Shown here: positions 21,427-34,499 of the stretch, one piece after another | How positions within the stretch are numbered: position 1 is the first letter of the stretch | Layout: each line of letters starts with the position of its first letter | Assembly (NCBI GenBank): GCA_963921425.1 | Contig: OY992835.1 | Coordinates: 5,828,001-5,892,000 of the forward strand | Reading direction: 5' to 3' | Length of the DNA: 64,000 nucleotides | DNA from: Dryas octopetala | Lineage: Eukaryota; Streptophyta; Magnoliopsida; Rosales; Rosaceae | Translations under genes and position numbers: made by a program | The notes under the pieces: generated by a model | The model's database searches: none | What the model saw: only the letters and a program-made list of their open reading frames with translations | Told to the model about the DNA's origin: nothing

Positions 21427-23218
21427 TAGGGGTGGATTCGGTTTGGTTATCGAGCTGAAAAGCCCAAACGAAAGACTGGACCAAGTCACTCCGATCAGCC
21501 TCCATGGCGACCGTGACCGAGACTGGAAGCCCGGTAAACCGGTGACTGGTTAACCGAAGAAGCGGCTCAACTCGGCTCGGTCATGGGCCTTGACCGAGAG
21601 AGAGAGAGAGAGAGAGAGGAGAAAATCTATGAGAATTATATTTCTTTCAGAATTGTTTAGGTCTCAACAATATAATTTCTAAGCTTCTCAAAAACAAAAA
21701 TAGCAGAACCCAAGTAGCTCTCAAAGAAACCAAGACTATGCCTTTTCGACTATGGCAAGCAGCTTTCTGAAAAAAGCAATTCGTCCACCTCTTCGACTAT
21801 GCCTGGCATAAGCACTGTCGAACTTGTCGACTAGCTCATTCATTGTACTGGTAGAACTTTGATAGGAGAAAGTTGTAGAACTTTGAAATTTGTTGGCTTG
21901 AGTTGAGAGAGAGACAGAGAGAGATAAGAGAAAGGGAAACAGAACAGGGACACAGGCAACGCAAAATGAATGAAGAACAAAGTGGTTAAACAAATATTAA
22001 TTTATTATCTAGAGTATGTATAAATAAATTTACTGGAAGAACATATTCATATAGACTTGGCAGTCTAGTGGTTAAGGCGCAGCCTGTGTGCCTTCCATTG
22101 TGAACTGTATTCGATCCCCAGTTTAGCATATTTGCATTTTTTTTATTTTTGGGTATTAAAATTTAATTAAACAAACTAAAACATATATAAATTAGTTTAA
22201 TTAAACCCTTTAGTCTTCGTTTGTTGTGTTAGACTGAACTATTCTTAAGACTATATTGGACTGTGTTGGATTGGAGTAAGCTGTACTAAATGTTATCCTA
22301 TGTTTGGTGCTGTGTCAGATTATGAAGCTAAATAAGCCAAATAGCATTATCTTTTGTTTGGTGCATGGCAGAACTAAGCTATAATTATTTTAATTTTTAA
22401 ATTAATAAAAAAGTATTAGTTATATACCAACTATGAATTATCGAATTATTATCAATACTAAACATTTCTATAAACTATAGTTATTAGTTATAGACTAAAC
22501 ATTTATATAGACTATATCTAGTTATTAGTTATAGACTATATCATATTATATCATACTAAACATTTCTATAGATTATAGTTATTAGTTATATACCAACTAT
22601 GAATTATTGAATTATTATCAACTATAGTCTTAGGGTATATGGTATATCGGTATATGATATATGATATAAGGTATAAAATTTAAAATTTTAATGCACAATA
22701 GGGTTTAGGGTATGAGATTAGGAATAGGATATAGGGTTTAAAATTTAGCTTATAGTTATATGGTATAAATTGTTTAGGATATAATATAACATTAGGGTTT
22801 AGGGTATTTTCAATTAGTTTTTTTTTTTTTTATAGAAATGTATTATATAAATTAAAAAACATATAAATTATTAATTATAGGCTTTCCGGTATAGAAAGGG
22901 TTTAGGGTTTATAAATTTATATATTTATATATTTTTTATATAAATTATATAAATGTATATAAATGTATTATAGAAAGGTATTTTAAGGTATATAAATGCA
23001 TAAAAATGTAATATTTAAATTAAATGTTATATATATTCGGTTCGGTTTAGTAAATCGACGGTTCTGGGGTCTAAGAACTGAAATCGGAACTAGACATACC
23101 GGTTCGGTTGGCAAACCGATATCTCAGTTTGGTTCCTCTCCGATACAGTGATTCTCGTCATCGGTTGGGCCGGTTTCGAGTCTAGTCTTGGATTTTCGGT
23201 CAAACCGACCCAGCCCTA
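21427..23218. mobile_element. Non-autonomous hAT element with 8-bp TSD
   Basis: Left terminus TAGGGGTGGATTCGGTTTGG, right terminus (inverted) TAGGGCTGGGTCGGTTTGAC. Flanks CTCACCAT (21419-21426) and CTCACTAT (23219-23226) form an 8-bp duplication with one difference. Subterminal regions are rich in CGGTT/AACCG motifs, as in other plant hAT MITEs. The interior has a (GA)n run, a tRNA-like stretch at 22054-22127, TATAG-rich sequence and TTTAGGGTTT-like repeats. No transposase remains. Confidence 0.85.
22054..22127 (+). repeat. tRNA-related SINE head or tRNA relic
   Basis: GACTTGGCAGTCTAGTGGTT followed by AAGGCGCAGCC resembles an A box (Leu/Ser-type tRNA), and TATTCGATCCCC about 35 bases later resembles a B box. 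A T-rich tail follows. It does not fold convincingly as a functional tRNA. It lies inside the hAT element. Confidence 0.4.
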
Positions 23219-23226
23219 CTCACTAT

Positions 23227-24011
23227 TGCTGAATGGCAGCCTCTAGTCAGCAATTCATTTAACTTTAATGAGGTTATAGAGTGCACCAATAGCAGCAAAT
23301 TGTGCTTCGAATGCTTGTAGGATCATAATCAACTAATTGTATGCGTAACTTCATAATGTCATATAACCGAGATGTGGACTTGAATTTAGACTTTCGAGAC
23401 AATAAACTCTGCATTGCAAAATAAGGTCATAAGTTGTTGAAGGACATGGACTTCGAGACTTCCATTCAGAAGAATGTCTTGCTGAGAATTCTATTCACGT
23501 TACTCCATCTGTATGGTGCATATATGCATGCCTCTCTTTAAGTTACATGTGTGTATTCTAGTGCATAAGTGGTTGTTTCTTGACAGGAGGACTAATAAAA
23601 GCACCCATTAGAACAATACCACAGCAACTTGGATAAGTTTTGGACTTTTGTAAAAGCACCTATCTGGAAGCAATAACAACTTTTAAATCTACAATTTATT
23701 AATTAGTTGCCTTCTGTAATCCATATTCAAAAAGTTGCATAGATGCATGTTGTATATACATTTTGGATTAGTTCTCCAGGTTATGGTTTACAAGACGATT
23801 TCAGTAAACATTATTCTTCAGTAACTATAGATCTCATTCTAGATTCATTGCTTATATTGTAGGTCTGATATTGCTATTGCTCTCTAATCTCTATACATGC
23901 AAACCAGCTATTAGTGGTTTCATATTTCCAGAGATATGTCTTACGTTGTAGATGGTGGAGAGGATGGAAGAGATAATATTTGAGGAAGAAGTAATAAAAA
24001 TTGTAGGGATT
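23227..24011. other. Spacer, nothing recognised
   Basis: AT-rich sequence of about 785 bases without a supported gene, terminal repeat or RNA. Confidence 0.45.
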
Positions 24012-24221
24012 CTCATATCCATACTTCGGTCATCCACACCTAGTCTGGACGGAATCTTGTACAGGAATTCTTTATGTCAATCTTACAAAAAGCTTGTCCA
24101 GAACGAGATCCTATACCATAATTCTTTACGCATGAAAAACTTCTTGTATAGGCTTAACATAAAGGATTCTTGTGTATAATCTCATTTAGACTAGGTGTAG
24201 ATGACCCAAATATGGATGAGA
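24012..24221. mobile_element. Small foldback MITE
   Basis: The left end ATCCATACTTCGGTCATCCA and the complement of the right end (ATCCATATTTGGGTCATCTA) match over about 30 bases, continuing CACCTAGTCT. The homology carries on inward (GAATCTTGTACAGGA versus the inverse of the right arm), so most of the 210 bases folds back. No coding capacity. The target-site duplication was not resolved. Confidence 0.75.
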
Positions 24222-24590
24222 GAAGCACTTATGAACATTGTATATAGATGACAATAAGTCAAAGAAAAACCCTAGACAAGCCTTCTCTAAGAATAAGAAA
24301 GGAGACTCGACAAACCAGAACTAAATAATAATTCATGAAGGATCCCTAGATAACCCCTTGATCAAGAGAGGATTAGACAAACTAAGATAATTATATCACT
24401 AACCTGCGGTGGCCTGGAATACCAAGCCACCTTAGACAAAATTTGGGGGGGTTTTTTTTTTCTCACTAGCGGCTAGGGTTTGTGGTTTAAGAGTTTAAGA
24501 GTTTAGTAAAGTGACCCCCTCTTCCCCATGTGTTGCACTTCGCTTGCTTCAAAAAAATATTGGTTTTCTTATGTTGGCCATTGTAAAGGT

Positions 24591-25700
24591 GTACCAACTA
24601 TAAAGGTTTTTTTTTTTTTTTTTGTGTCAATAGGCCTAATAAAATTAAGGAGAATTTAATTAATTGATCTAGGTTGATCCAATTTAAGCTTTTTTTGACC
24701 CTAGTCAGAAAAAATGGCTCATTCATGCCTCTTAGGCAGCCATGTAGGTCTTTTTGATGGAGCAAGTAACGGAGTTGACGGAATATGGTATGTTGTAAAG
24801 TTCGGGGGGTAAAGTGGGAGGAATAAAGTTTCAAGGAGCAAAGTGAAAATCAAAGTTACTTTCAGGGAGCATTGACGCGAATAAGCCTATTTTAAAAATA
24901 AAACCTTTAAAATTCAATTAAATTTAAAAAAAAAAAAAAAAAAAACCAAACCAAACACCTCCCTCCCCACCCACTGCGCATGCCAGCCTCCTCTCTTCCC
25001 ACCATTCCGGCCACTCCCTCCCCATCCCCACCCAGCCTTCCCCGTCTACCTATCCCCACCTTCGCTCTGCCCTGATCCTCCTCACCCCACCCTTCACTGC
25101 ACCCAACCCCAGACACCCAACCACAGCCCCGCCCACCCAAACCCATCGCACCCCCTACCCCCAGCCTCGTCGTACCCCCACCCAGCAGCAACCTCCATGC
25201 CCCTTTATCTTCTTCCCTACCCAGCATCAGCCCCCTCCCCGGCTCTCTCCCCCCAACCCACCCCTTCCCCCGCCCCACCCACCCTTCCCACCCCCTCCCC
25301 CGCCCCAAGCCCCACCTCAAACCCACCCCACACAATCCAGAGAAATATTTTTTTTCAATTACAATTTTTTATTTAATTAAAATTTTCAGTTTTTATATTT
25401 TTAATTAAGAAAATGTGGGAGGGTTGCCAACATGGCATATTGGGTCCCACAAATTACCACATGGTACAAACATGGCAAAGATTGGTCCTCTGTGGCTGAA
25501 ACGACGAAATTACCCCGCCACGTAGATCGGTAGATGCCACGTCAGCATTTTTAACGGTGGTGTAGACGGAGTTGATGGAATCGGGCAATGTGGGGCACGG
25601 CATAAAAGTTCAGGGGGTTATGTGAGACAAAAAAATGTAAGGGGGTAAATTGAGATAAAACCTTAAAGCCAGGTGCCAAATGTGCAAATAAGCCAGAAAA
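24591..25700. mobile_element. Fragments of Mutator-like TIR sequence around a C-rich tract
   Basis: Right-end-like sequences occur twice in the same orientation: about 24795-24893 (GTAAAGTTCGGGGGGTAAAG ... GCGAATAAGCC) and about 25603-25693 (AAAAGTTCAGGGGGTTATG ... TGCAAATAAGCC). Both resemble the right TIR of the complete element at 53344-53746. Between them is a C-rich, (CCCCACC)n-like tract (about 24955-25335) whose long reading frames are compositional. Left termini were not found. Confidence 0.5.
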
Positions 25701-26659
25701 AAGGGTTTAGTTGAACTAATACAAATATGGTTTTCAATGGAGAAGGAGAAGAAGATGTAAAAATAATCATGTTATTTGGGATGTTTTTGCTATTTTGATG
25801 GATATGGATCTGGATTCAATGGAGAAGAAGAAGAAGATGCAAAAATTGCAGATGTGGACTTTTCGATGGACTTTTCGGTGGACTTTCTGGTCGACAAATG
25901 CTATAGCACTATTTCAAGTGGACTTTCTTGTCGACAGGTGCTATAGCACTGTCTGGCGACCACAAATTCCACAACAATCAAATCCAAGTTTCTCCTTAAA
26001 TTCCAAAACAATCAAATCTGAGTTTCTTCAACAATTTGATGTGGCTGGCGATGTTCATGTTGCAGATTTAGGTTTAGAGATGGCTCTCTCCCTCTCTCTC
26101 TTCTTCCCCCCTTAAAACCAAATCTGGATTCAATGGAGATTCATTCCCAGATCTGGATTCATTGTATAGATGGAGTAATAGGGTAATGGATTCAATGCAT
26201 TAGCTCAAGCTTCTGCTTGTTTGAGTTGTCGCTCTCCATGGCTACTGCAGGAAGATGGTAGAAGAGAGTTTGGCAGTTGTAGGAAGAAGGTGGAGAAGCT
26301 GGTGGAATTTTTTGTGGACTTTGTGGTAGACTGTGGCGACCAGAAATTCCACACAAGGGGTATTTTCGTCTGAAAACAAAGAAAAAGGTTAGAAAAGTAA
26401 GTTTTTGAGAAATGGGTCAAAATAGCTTAAGTTTGATGAAAATAGGTTATTTAATTAAATTACCCTAAAATTAAGGTGTAACACGGTCAGATACGAGCAC
26501 CTTTATAGGCCAAAAAGGCCCAAGGCTAGATAGGGCTTAGGCCTCATTAAACTATAGTCAGGTCGGCCCATTTTCAATGAGCTTTTCAATTTGTTTTCTC
26601 ATTGTATTGTTTTGTTGATATTATGATAGTTTTTTATTAAGTAATTTGATATTTGATTA
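25701..26659. other. Spacer with short local repeats
   Basis: GGACTTTTCGRTGGAC and GTGCTATAGCACT-like words recur at 25855-25950, and ATCTGGATTCA..GGAGA recurs at about 25806, 26126 and 26151. No gene was recognised. A 106-codon frame at 25795-26115 is low-complexity and unsupported. Confidence 0.4.
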
Positions 26660-26664
26660 GTTTC

Positions 26665-28337
26665 TGAAAGTTTGTATTAGGTGATTTATCTACTTAATAA
26701 ACTTGATTAAATCCACTGTCAGTAATCGGACCCCAATTTTTGTTTTATATGATCATTCAGGAACTAATCAAGCAGACACAACTTTGATGATACAGTAGCT
26801 AAAATCTAAAAAACACATATTGACTTGTAAAACCAAAACAACTTTTGTAAATACCACAAATTAGAACACACCAAAGAATTGAGTGACAACCTATGCACTC
26901 AAAGGATCCATCAATGTACGCATCCCAGTGCTATCAACAACTAAAGTGGTGTGTGGGCAGATTTATCAAACTTTCATTTAGCATTCAAAAGGTTAAGTTA
27001 ACATGCTGAAGTGAAGTGTGTGATCTTGTGATGTAATTTCCAAATTAATAATTAGCAACACAATGGAAATAAACAACAAACAAGGCACAAGATTGTTCAC
27101 CCAGAAAACCACTAACGGTTAAAAACTGGGGGTCTGTTTCAGCTGACCAAGCAATCTAATATCAAGGGTTTCAATACAAGCTCAAACACTCTAGTCCTAA
27201 TACTAAGTGGCAGCTTCTTACTATTGTGCATCCTTGTGCAAACACCTTGAAGCTAGCAATCAATCATTCATGTCATTGGCAGCTTCTCCTTGAGCTTTTC
27301 AACGCATGGCACCGATCGCACTCAAGCAAGTGGATTCCAATGATAATGCAATGAAATGATGTGCAAATTTTGATTCTATAAAAATCAGCCTTCTCAAGCA
27401 AAAGATATGAAAAGGCTAATGGAGAATCCTTAATCTAAAAATCTAAATGAATGTGTTTATGAATATGTGAAAAGATTTAGAACAACACTTAAACTCATTC
27501 AGATTTTAGAGGGTGAAAAACAAGTTAAGAAAATCATTTTAGATTGAGAAAATCAAGAACATTTTCTTACTTGAAAATAATGAGCACTCACACAAATTAC
27601 CCAAGCTGAAACGCTACAAGATTACCCACAGAAAATTATGCTCATCAACCCACAAAGTACAAAACTGAACAAATACACCCATATACCCGTACACCACACA
27701 CACACCCTCACCGTGTCTGCCCAAGCCATGTGGAAGCCAATCAATGGTTGTCCACAAGAAACAAATGAAGAGCATATTCCTTTTGTCCGAGAGAGGTATC
27801 TTAGTACTGCTAAGGATAGGAATGAGAAGCTGTAAAATCAGATATTTCTTTATTTTGCAAAATTCAGAAATGTGGAAGATGATGAATAGTGCTGAGGTGT
27901 GTGAGTAAGTGGCGTGAAAGTGATGAGAAGAAGATCTAATCTGATTGATTCAATGAAGGAACCAAATCATGGGTTGTGCACATGCATGTTTAAAAAAACA
28001 GAAAATGGGCTTTAAATGAAATGAGCTTTAAGAAACAAAACCCGAAATGGCCCACTGAAGTGTCACTATCATTTAAGTGTTAACCACTGTACGTGAAGAA
28101 CATTGTCCTTATAACCAGTGAATGACTAATCAAATAGACACAAAACTGACATTTTCATGAAATGCATGAAGTGCAGTATACCTTGGGTCTTTTTGCATTG
28201 CATCTTCATTCTTGATTTCTTCAATACCACTTATCTTACCCTTAATTCTAGCCTAGAGCTTGTGAGTGAATAATTAAAAATAAATACAATGATTTTTGAC
28301 AAGGATAAGCCAATATATCAAATCCTAGAAACTAACA
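26665..28337 (-). repeat. 3' LTR of the Sire-type element
   Basis: About 1.67 kb. In element orientation it begins TGTTAGTTTCTAGGATTTGA and ends GTATTAGGTGA..CTTTCA-like sequence at 26665. The same sequence is present in part at 35345-35767, and as a more diverged solo LTR in the opposite orientation at 39001-40655. Confidence 0.85.
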
Positions 28338-28699
28338 ATCTCGCCCTTTGGCTTTCCTTGACAAAACATCAACCCATTCACCTCACAAAACTCTCAACAC
28401 TCAGCCCAACACTTTGTTATAAGCTTCCAAAAAGTATACCTGCAAGAAGTACTTGCACAACACAAAATCTAATAGTACATCAACCAATGCAGTTTAAACA
28501 CAGCAAGCAATGTAGATTAAACAAATACATTTTCCCCCTTTTTTGTCATGGAAAGACAAAAGGGCATACATAAAAAATAGGAGTGAAGTTCAAGAGTACA
28601 AAGAGTTGGAGAAATATGCAAGAAAAATCAAAAGCTACATGCTCAAAGAGTAACTCCCCATAAATTCTAATTTCCCCTAAGTTCCAACTCCTCCTAAGG

Positions 28700-30000
28700 A
28701 TGATAATCTGCAGCAGCTGCAGCATCTCTATACCGGACTTGCATGGTAAGTTCAAAGTCATCCACAAGCTGAAGTGAAGTTGAGCTTGCTGCCACAGGAG
28801 AACCTGTGGGGTCCATCGATGGTGCAGCATCGGAATGATCATGAATGTCATCATAGGGATCACCATCCTCAGTATGGAGCCCATTGGAATAAGGAACAAT
28901 GGCAAAAGCAGCAAAATGTGTCGTGTGAGCTGCTAATTGGGCCATGATCACCTTTAGCCTTTGCAAGAAGTGCAGCATTTGCTTGTTCAAGGGAAGGAGC
29001 TTGATCACCTCTCTTTTTGCGAGCAAATGTTTCACTGACCTTCATGACAGTCTTCGTATAGTCAGCCATAGGCTTAGCAAATGTATCCAAGATGGCTAAC
29101 AAAGGAGACACCACTGCGGGCACAAAGGAGGGGATGACGAGAGGGAAAATGAGAGCACGCTTGTGCTCATGACTCCTACCGATTGTCTTGGTCTGAATGT
29201 GTTCATAAATAATGAAACCTAAGGGAACATGATTCTTATTCAAAATAGACATTATAACTTGAATTTGCTCCTCAGAAAGATGCGAGTTGTGGGAGGTAGA
29301 GATAATATTGTGACGCACAAAATCCCATAAAAACCTGTGAAAAGGTTTGAATTTAGACTTCTCGAGTAACAAGCCATCCTTTAAAGGGGCAGCAGGGTTA
29401 ACATAGGCCACGGCCTGGAAGTGAGCAGCAATATATTTCCTAGAATGTGCTAAATAATGCAAATAATCAGATTTGGTATACTGTTTTAACCCAAGAACCT
29501 TACATATCTCTTTGGGCCGAAAGTACATATCACAATTTCGCACATAGACATTAAATCCGTTTCGGGCTATGTGACCTGGAAAATTTGCATAGAATTCCTA
29601 GACTATGGTGATGTTGTAGGAAGGGACTGACTTAGGGAGGTCATTTAAAGTAGAGACTTGATAGTCACAGAGAAAAGAGAAGACCTGGCGAAAAAGATGG
29701 AGATTGAAGTCCTCTAACCTGTAATAGCGTTCAGAGACTACGGATCGGGAACAAACAAGGCGAAAAAATCTTTTTGCCCACCGAGTTGCAAACCTATTCT
29801 GCCCATTGATGAAATCTTGGGCATCACAGTCCTCCGTTGTTGATTGGCGTTGGCGACTGCGACTAGGAATGATGGTAGAGTTCGACATCGTGAAAGGTGC
29901 AACAAAGACAGATCTGTGGCTAAGAAAGGCAGTCTGAGAGGTGCGAGCAATAGAGTGCAGCCAGAGTTGTGAGAGAGAGAGATTGGGCAGACTGAGTTGC
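28700..30000 (-). other. Extra ORF region of the Sire-type element (envelope-like position)
   Basis: Lies downstream of RNase H in element direction, where Sireviruses carry an additional, often called envelope-like, gene. Readable pieces such as ICKVLGLKQYTKSDYLHYL and FHRFLWDFVRHNIISTSHNS resemble the plant-transposon proteins found in that position. I see no clear membrane segment. Function is unproven in the family. Fossil state. Confidence 0.6.
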
Positions 30001-31199
30001 AAGAGAGAAAGTGTGCAGACCGAGTTGCGAGAGGGAGAGAGAGGGATTCGGCAAAAGAAGAACAGGGGAGACGGAGTTTCTGAAATTTTAGGGATTGAAG
30101 GAGGAAAAAGAAGGGCGCGTGCACTATAGTGGACTGCTAGACAATAAAAAAATGAGAAAGGGCTGAAATGCCCTTAATGAACAGTAATCCAAAGAGCTGA
30201 ATGGTCCTGTAAAAAAGACTGTATTTGAAGATTGCCAGACCAGTCAAAATTGACAAAATTCGTACATAACAAAATTGGAACATAAAGTAGCCATATGGTT
30301 CGAAACAAGGGTAGAGAAATCTGTGAGGAGAAGGAAACCATGACAATTGACATAACAAAAATCCGATGAGATATATGTGCTTCAAGGATTTTATTTTGAC
30401 AAAGGGATTTGACAAAAACAAAAAAACAATGAAAAGAATTAACCACCAATGTCAACACTCTAATAGATATAGAAAATGAAAATTGCAAGTTTTTTGCAAG
30501 TAAATAAGCATATTTGGGATATAGGGAGGTCAATGTTTGTTCTAGAAGTAAAAACAATGTCAAAGACAACAAAAAAGGTTGAAAAAGTTTCATCTACAAA
30601 AAAAGATTAGAATTTTACCTTTCAAGAAAATTTCTAATTTGTGAACAAATCTTAAAAATAAAGTTTTTCAACTCATGACAATGGCTATGAGAAAAATTAT
30701 TTTCATATTTTGTTTAGGCACATTTCATAAGTGCAATGATTTGGTCCAATTTTGCGCCTCTTTATCCTAGAACACCATAAAAACATCTTATTACTCCCTA
30801 GGGCCGTAACTTCTTTAGTCACAATTCCTTTTTTTTCTTTTTTTTGTATGGTGCACATTTGTTCAAATGAGGAAAACTTAACTTAAGATGGGTCACAAAG
30901 GAGGAATTATGTTGAAAGGCTAAATTGCATCCTCAAACAAATTGTCTTTAAAAAGTATTTAACAAGTTTGATTGACCATGACAAAGTGTTAAGTAGAAAG
31001 AGACCTCAAAGCTAACATTTGACAAGAAGAAGAGATTATGCTTATTGACATGACACATGTTATGCAAGAACCTTTTTGAATATCAAAGGGAGTGTGACAA
31101 GTAATGTTAAGACCTTTTAAAATGGTTATTTAAAAACAAACGAAACTACTTAAACCAAATAGAAGAAAATTAAACAATGAAGCACATTTAACTACAAGG

Positions 31200-32900
31200 G
31201 ATCATGCATGTGTACAAATGTCAATTGACTTCCGAAGACTAATGTGCTTTGGATTCTCTATAACTTTTGTAAACATGTCTGCAAGTTGCTTTTCGGAAGG
31301 AAAAAAAGTCAAAGTAAGAGTTCCACTCTCCACAAGATCTCTAATGAAATGATGTCTTATGTCAATATGCTTGGTTCTAGTGTGTTGGACCGGGTTCTTG
31401 GAGATGTCTATAGCACTCATGTTATCACAATAGATGAGAAAGGGCTTCTCATCAATCCTGTAATCAGCTAACATTTGTCTCATCCAAATGAGTTGTGTAA
31501 ACCAACTCTCTACTGCTATGTATTCAGCTTCAGCAGTCGACAAAGAGATAGAATTCTGTTTCTTGCTGTACCAAGACACTAAGTTATTTCCAACATAGAA
31601 AGCACCACCCGAGGTGCTCTTCAAATCATCACTACACCCAGCCCAATCGGAGTCACTAAATCCAACCAATTTAGTGTTGGTATCATGGGTATACCATAAC
31701 CCATAGTCAAGAGTCCTACTTATATATTTGATTATCCTCTTTGTTGCAAACAAATGAGAATCTTTTGGATCACTTTGGAACTTAGCACACACTCCTACTG
31801 CAAACGCTATGTCCGGTCTACTAGCCGTGAGGTAGAGGAGACTCTCTATCATGCTCCTATACAAGGTTTGGTCCACTTGCTTACCACTAGGATCCCTATG
31901 AAGTTTGGAGCTTTTACTCATTGGTGTAGTAGCCACTTTGGAAGACTCAGGCCCAAACTTTTTGACCAAGTTTCTAGCATACTTAGATTGGGAGATAAAT
32001 ATCCCACAATCTTCTTGCTTAACTTGCAGCCCTAAAAAGAAATTCATTTCACCAACTAGACTCATTTCAAATTCACTAGACATTACATCAATGAATTTCT
32101 TGACATGAAAATTTGAAGTTAAACCAAAAACAATATCATCCACATAAACTTGAGCAATCAAGACATCATTTTTTAACCTTTTTACAAATAGGGTCTTGTC
32201 AACTGACCCTCTTTGATACCCATTGGATAACAAATGATGAGAAAGTCTCTCATACCAAACTCTTGGAGCTTGCTTCAGCCCATATAAGGCTTTCTTCAAT
32301 TTATAAACACCATCTCTCATGTGAGGATCCTCAAAACCCTGTGGCTGTTCCACAAAAACTTCCTCATTCAATTAACCATTTAAATATATCGTTTTAACAT
32401 CAATTTGATACAATTTGAACTTAAGATGACATGCAATGGCACAAAGTAACCTAATGGACTCAAGTCTAGCAACGGGTGCAAAAGTCTCATCAAAATCAAT
32501 ACCCTCTAATTGAAAGTACCCTTGAGCAACAAGCCTATCCTTGTTTCTAACTACATTCTCAAATTCATCAAATTTGTTTTTAAAGATCCATTTGGTTCCA
32601 ATGACATTTGTGTTGGCTGGCCTTTCTACAAGAGTCCACACTTGGTTTCTCTCAAATTGGTTCAATTCTTCATGCATTGCACTCACCCATTCCTCATGAT
32701 TAAGTGCTTCTTTGACATTTTTAGGTTCAACAATGGACACATAGCACACATGAACAAGTTCATTTGCCATTTGTTTTCTAGTCCTAACTGGCTGGTCTAT
32801 AGAACCTAGAATTACATCTTCACCATGGTTACACCTCAGCCATCTTGGTTTTTCAGGAATGTCACTCAGAATTTTGTCATTTTGATTGCTCTTGGACTTA
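31200..32900 (-). other. Reverse transcriptase and RNase H region of the Sire-type element
   Basis: Copia-type motifs are readable: YGLKQAPRVWYERLSHHLL, the catalytic YVDDIVFG, SLLYLTASRPDIAFAVGVCA and, in RNase H, SLSTAEAEYIAV and TKHIDIRHHFIRD, ending near LADMFTK. The order RT then RNase H at the end of pol is diagnostic of Ty1/copia with integrase upstream. Confidence 0.9.
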
Positions 32901-34480
32901 TCAAACTCAACAATTTTTGAGTCATCAATAAGTTCACCACTGCCTGACTTGGACTTCATTTTAACCAAATTATCCTCTTTTGGAACAGTTTGAGGGAACA
33001 ATTCATCCTTATCCTTAGCCATTTCAATAGATGCATCATGATCATCTATTTTCACATTTATGGACTCCATCATCGAACTAGTTCGCAAATTGAAAACTCT
33101 AAAAGCTCTACAGTTTGATGAGTAGCCTAAAAACATACCCTCATCACTTTTAGAATCAAATTTTCCCAAATGTTTTCTATCCCTAAGAATGTAACATGCA
33201 CTCCCAAATACTCTAAAGTGTGTAACCTTGGGTTTCCCACCCTTCCACAGTTCGTAGGGAGTCTTTTTGGTTCCCGGCCTAAGGTAGACTCTATTTATGA
33301 TGTAACATGTTGTGTTGACCGCCTCAGCCCAGAAATATTTAGCAAGATTTTTGCTATTCAACATCACTCTTGTCATCTCAATCAAAACCCTATTCTTTCT
33401 CTCAACAATTCCATTTTCTTGAGGTGTTATAGGAGCTGAGAATTCATGTTTGATACCCATTTGACAACAAAACTCATCGAATTAAGAGTTTTCAAACTCA
33501 GTTCCATGGTCTGATCTAATTCTGGATAGGGTTGACAGACTTGACATACCTTCACTTTTCAGCAGTTTCACAATCTTGACAAAATGATGAAAGGTCTCTG
33601 ACTTGTTCTTAAGAAATGACGCCCAAGTGTGCCTAGAAAAATCATCTACCATGACTAGAATGTATTTCTTTCCACCTATTGACAAAGTTTGGACAGAACC
33701 AACTAAATTCAAGTGAACTAGTTCATCCTAGAGGTGCCTATGTCTTTGACCCTTTTGTGTGGTTCTTTGGTTTGTTTCCCCATTTGACATGAACCACAAA
33801 TAAAAGTTTCGGGCTTTTCTATCTTTGGTAGACCTCTAACAACCTCATGCTTAGACAACTTGTAAAGGTCATGAACACTAATATGTCCAAGTCTTTGATG
33901 CCAAAGAGAGTTAGTGTCATCAATAGCTCTATTGCAAGTATTCTCAATCTTTCCAACATTGTCATCAATTACATAGCAATCATCCCTAGACCTAGGGGCA
34001 TTCAAGATTTCCCTTCCTTGGGAGTCAACAATTCTACATCCACTTTTGGACATACACACTTCACCACCCCATTCATCACATAGTTGACTAATACTAAGCA
34101 AATTAGAATTCAACCCATCAACAAACCTTACATTTTTCAATTCGGGTATACCGGGAATGTGTACAACCCTTTTTCCACTCACATAAGACTTCTCTCCTCC
34201 TCCAAAAGTCACACTACCACCATCTTAAGGAGCAAGTGAGGTAAAGACCTCCTTATCTCTCGTCATATGTTTGGAACACCCACTATCTAGGTACCAAATA
34301 TTCCTCTTAGTGGCTAAAAATGCGGTCAAAGTTACTAGACATTTAGTGGAGCTCTTCACAATCTATCTTTGATGTGGACTTAACTTAGTTTTGGGAAGTG
34401 GGGTGACAAGTAAGACAATTTTGGTTACCTCTTTGAGTAAATTGTTCACTTGCTCTTGTAGAGAAATACTTCTTTTTGCT
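32900..34480 (-). other. Protease/integrase region of the Sire-type element
   Basis: Contains the integrase zinc-binding part (LWHQRLGHISVHDLYKLSK .. CGSCQMGKQ), the core with VDDFSRHTWASFLKNKSE, IRSDHGTEFEN and [18 protein letters not shown], and the C-terminal [21 protein letters not shown] typical of copia integrases. Confidence 0.85.
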
Positions 34481-34499
34481 TCATTTGATTTCTTTCATC

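Noticed and set aside
22054-22127. Functional tRNA gene
   Set aside because: Box-like motifs are present but the arms do not pair well enough for a tRNA, so it is kept only as a SINE or tRNA relic.
24907-25335. 142-codon Gly/Arg/Trp-rich minus-strand frame
   Set aside because: Arises from a CCCCACC-type C-rich tract, with no domain.
29738-30124. Second overlapping frame near the extra ORF region of the Sire-type element
   Set aside because: Overlaps another frame of the same fossil element. No separate gene is supported.
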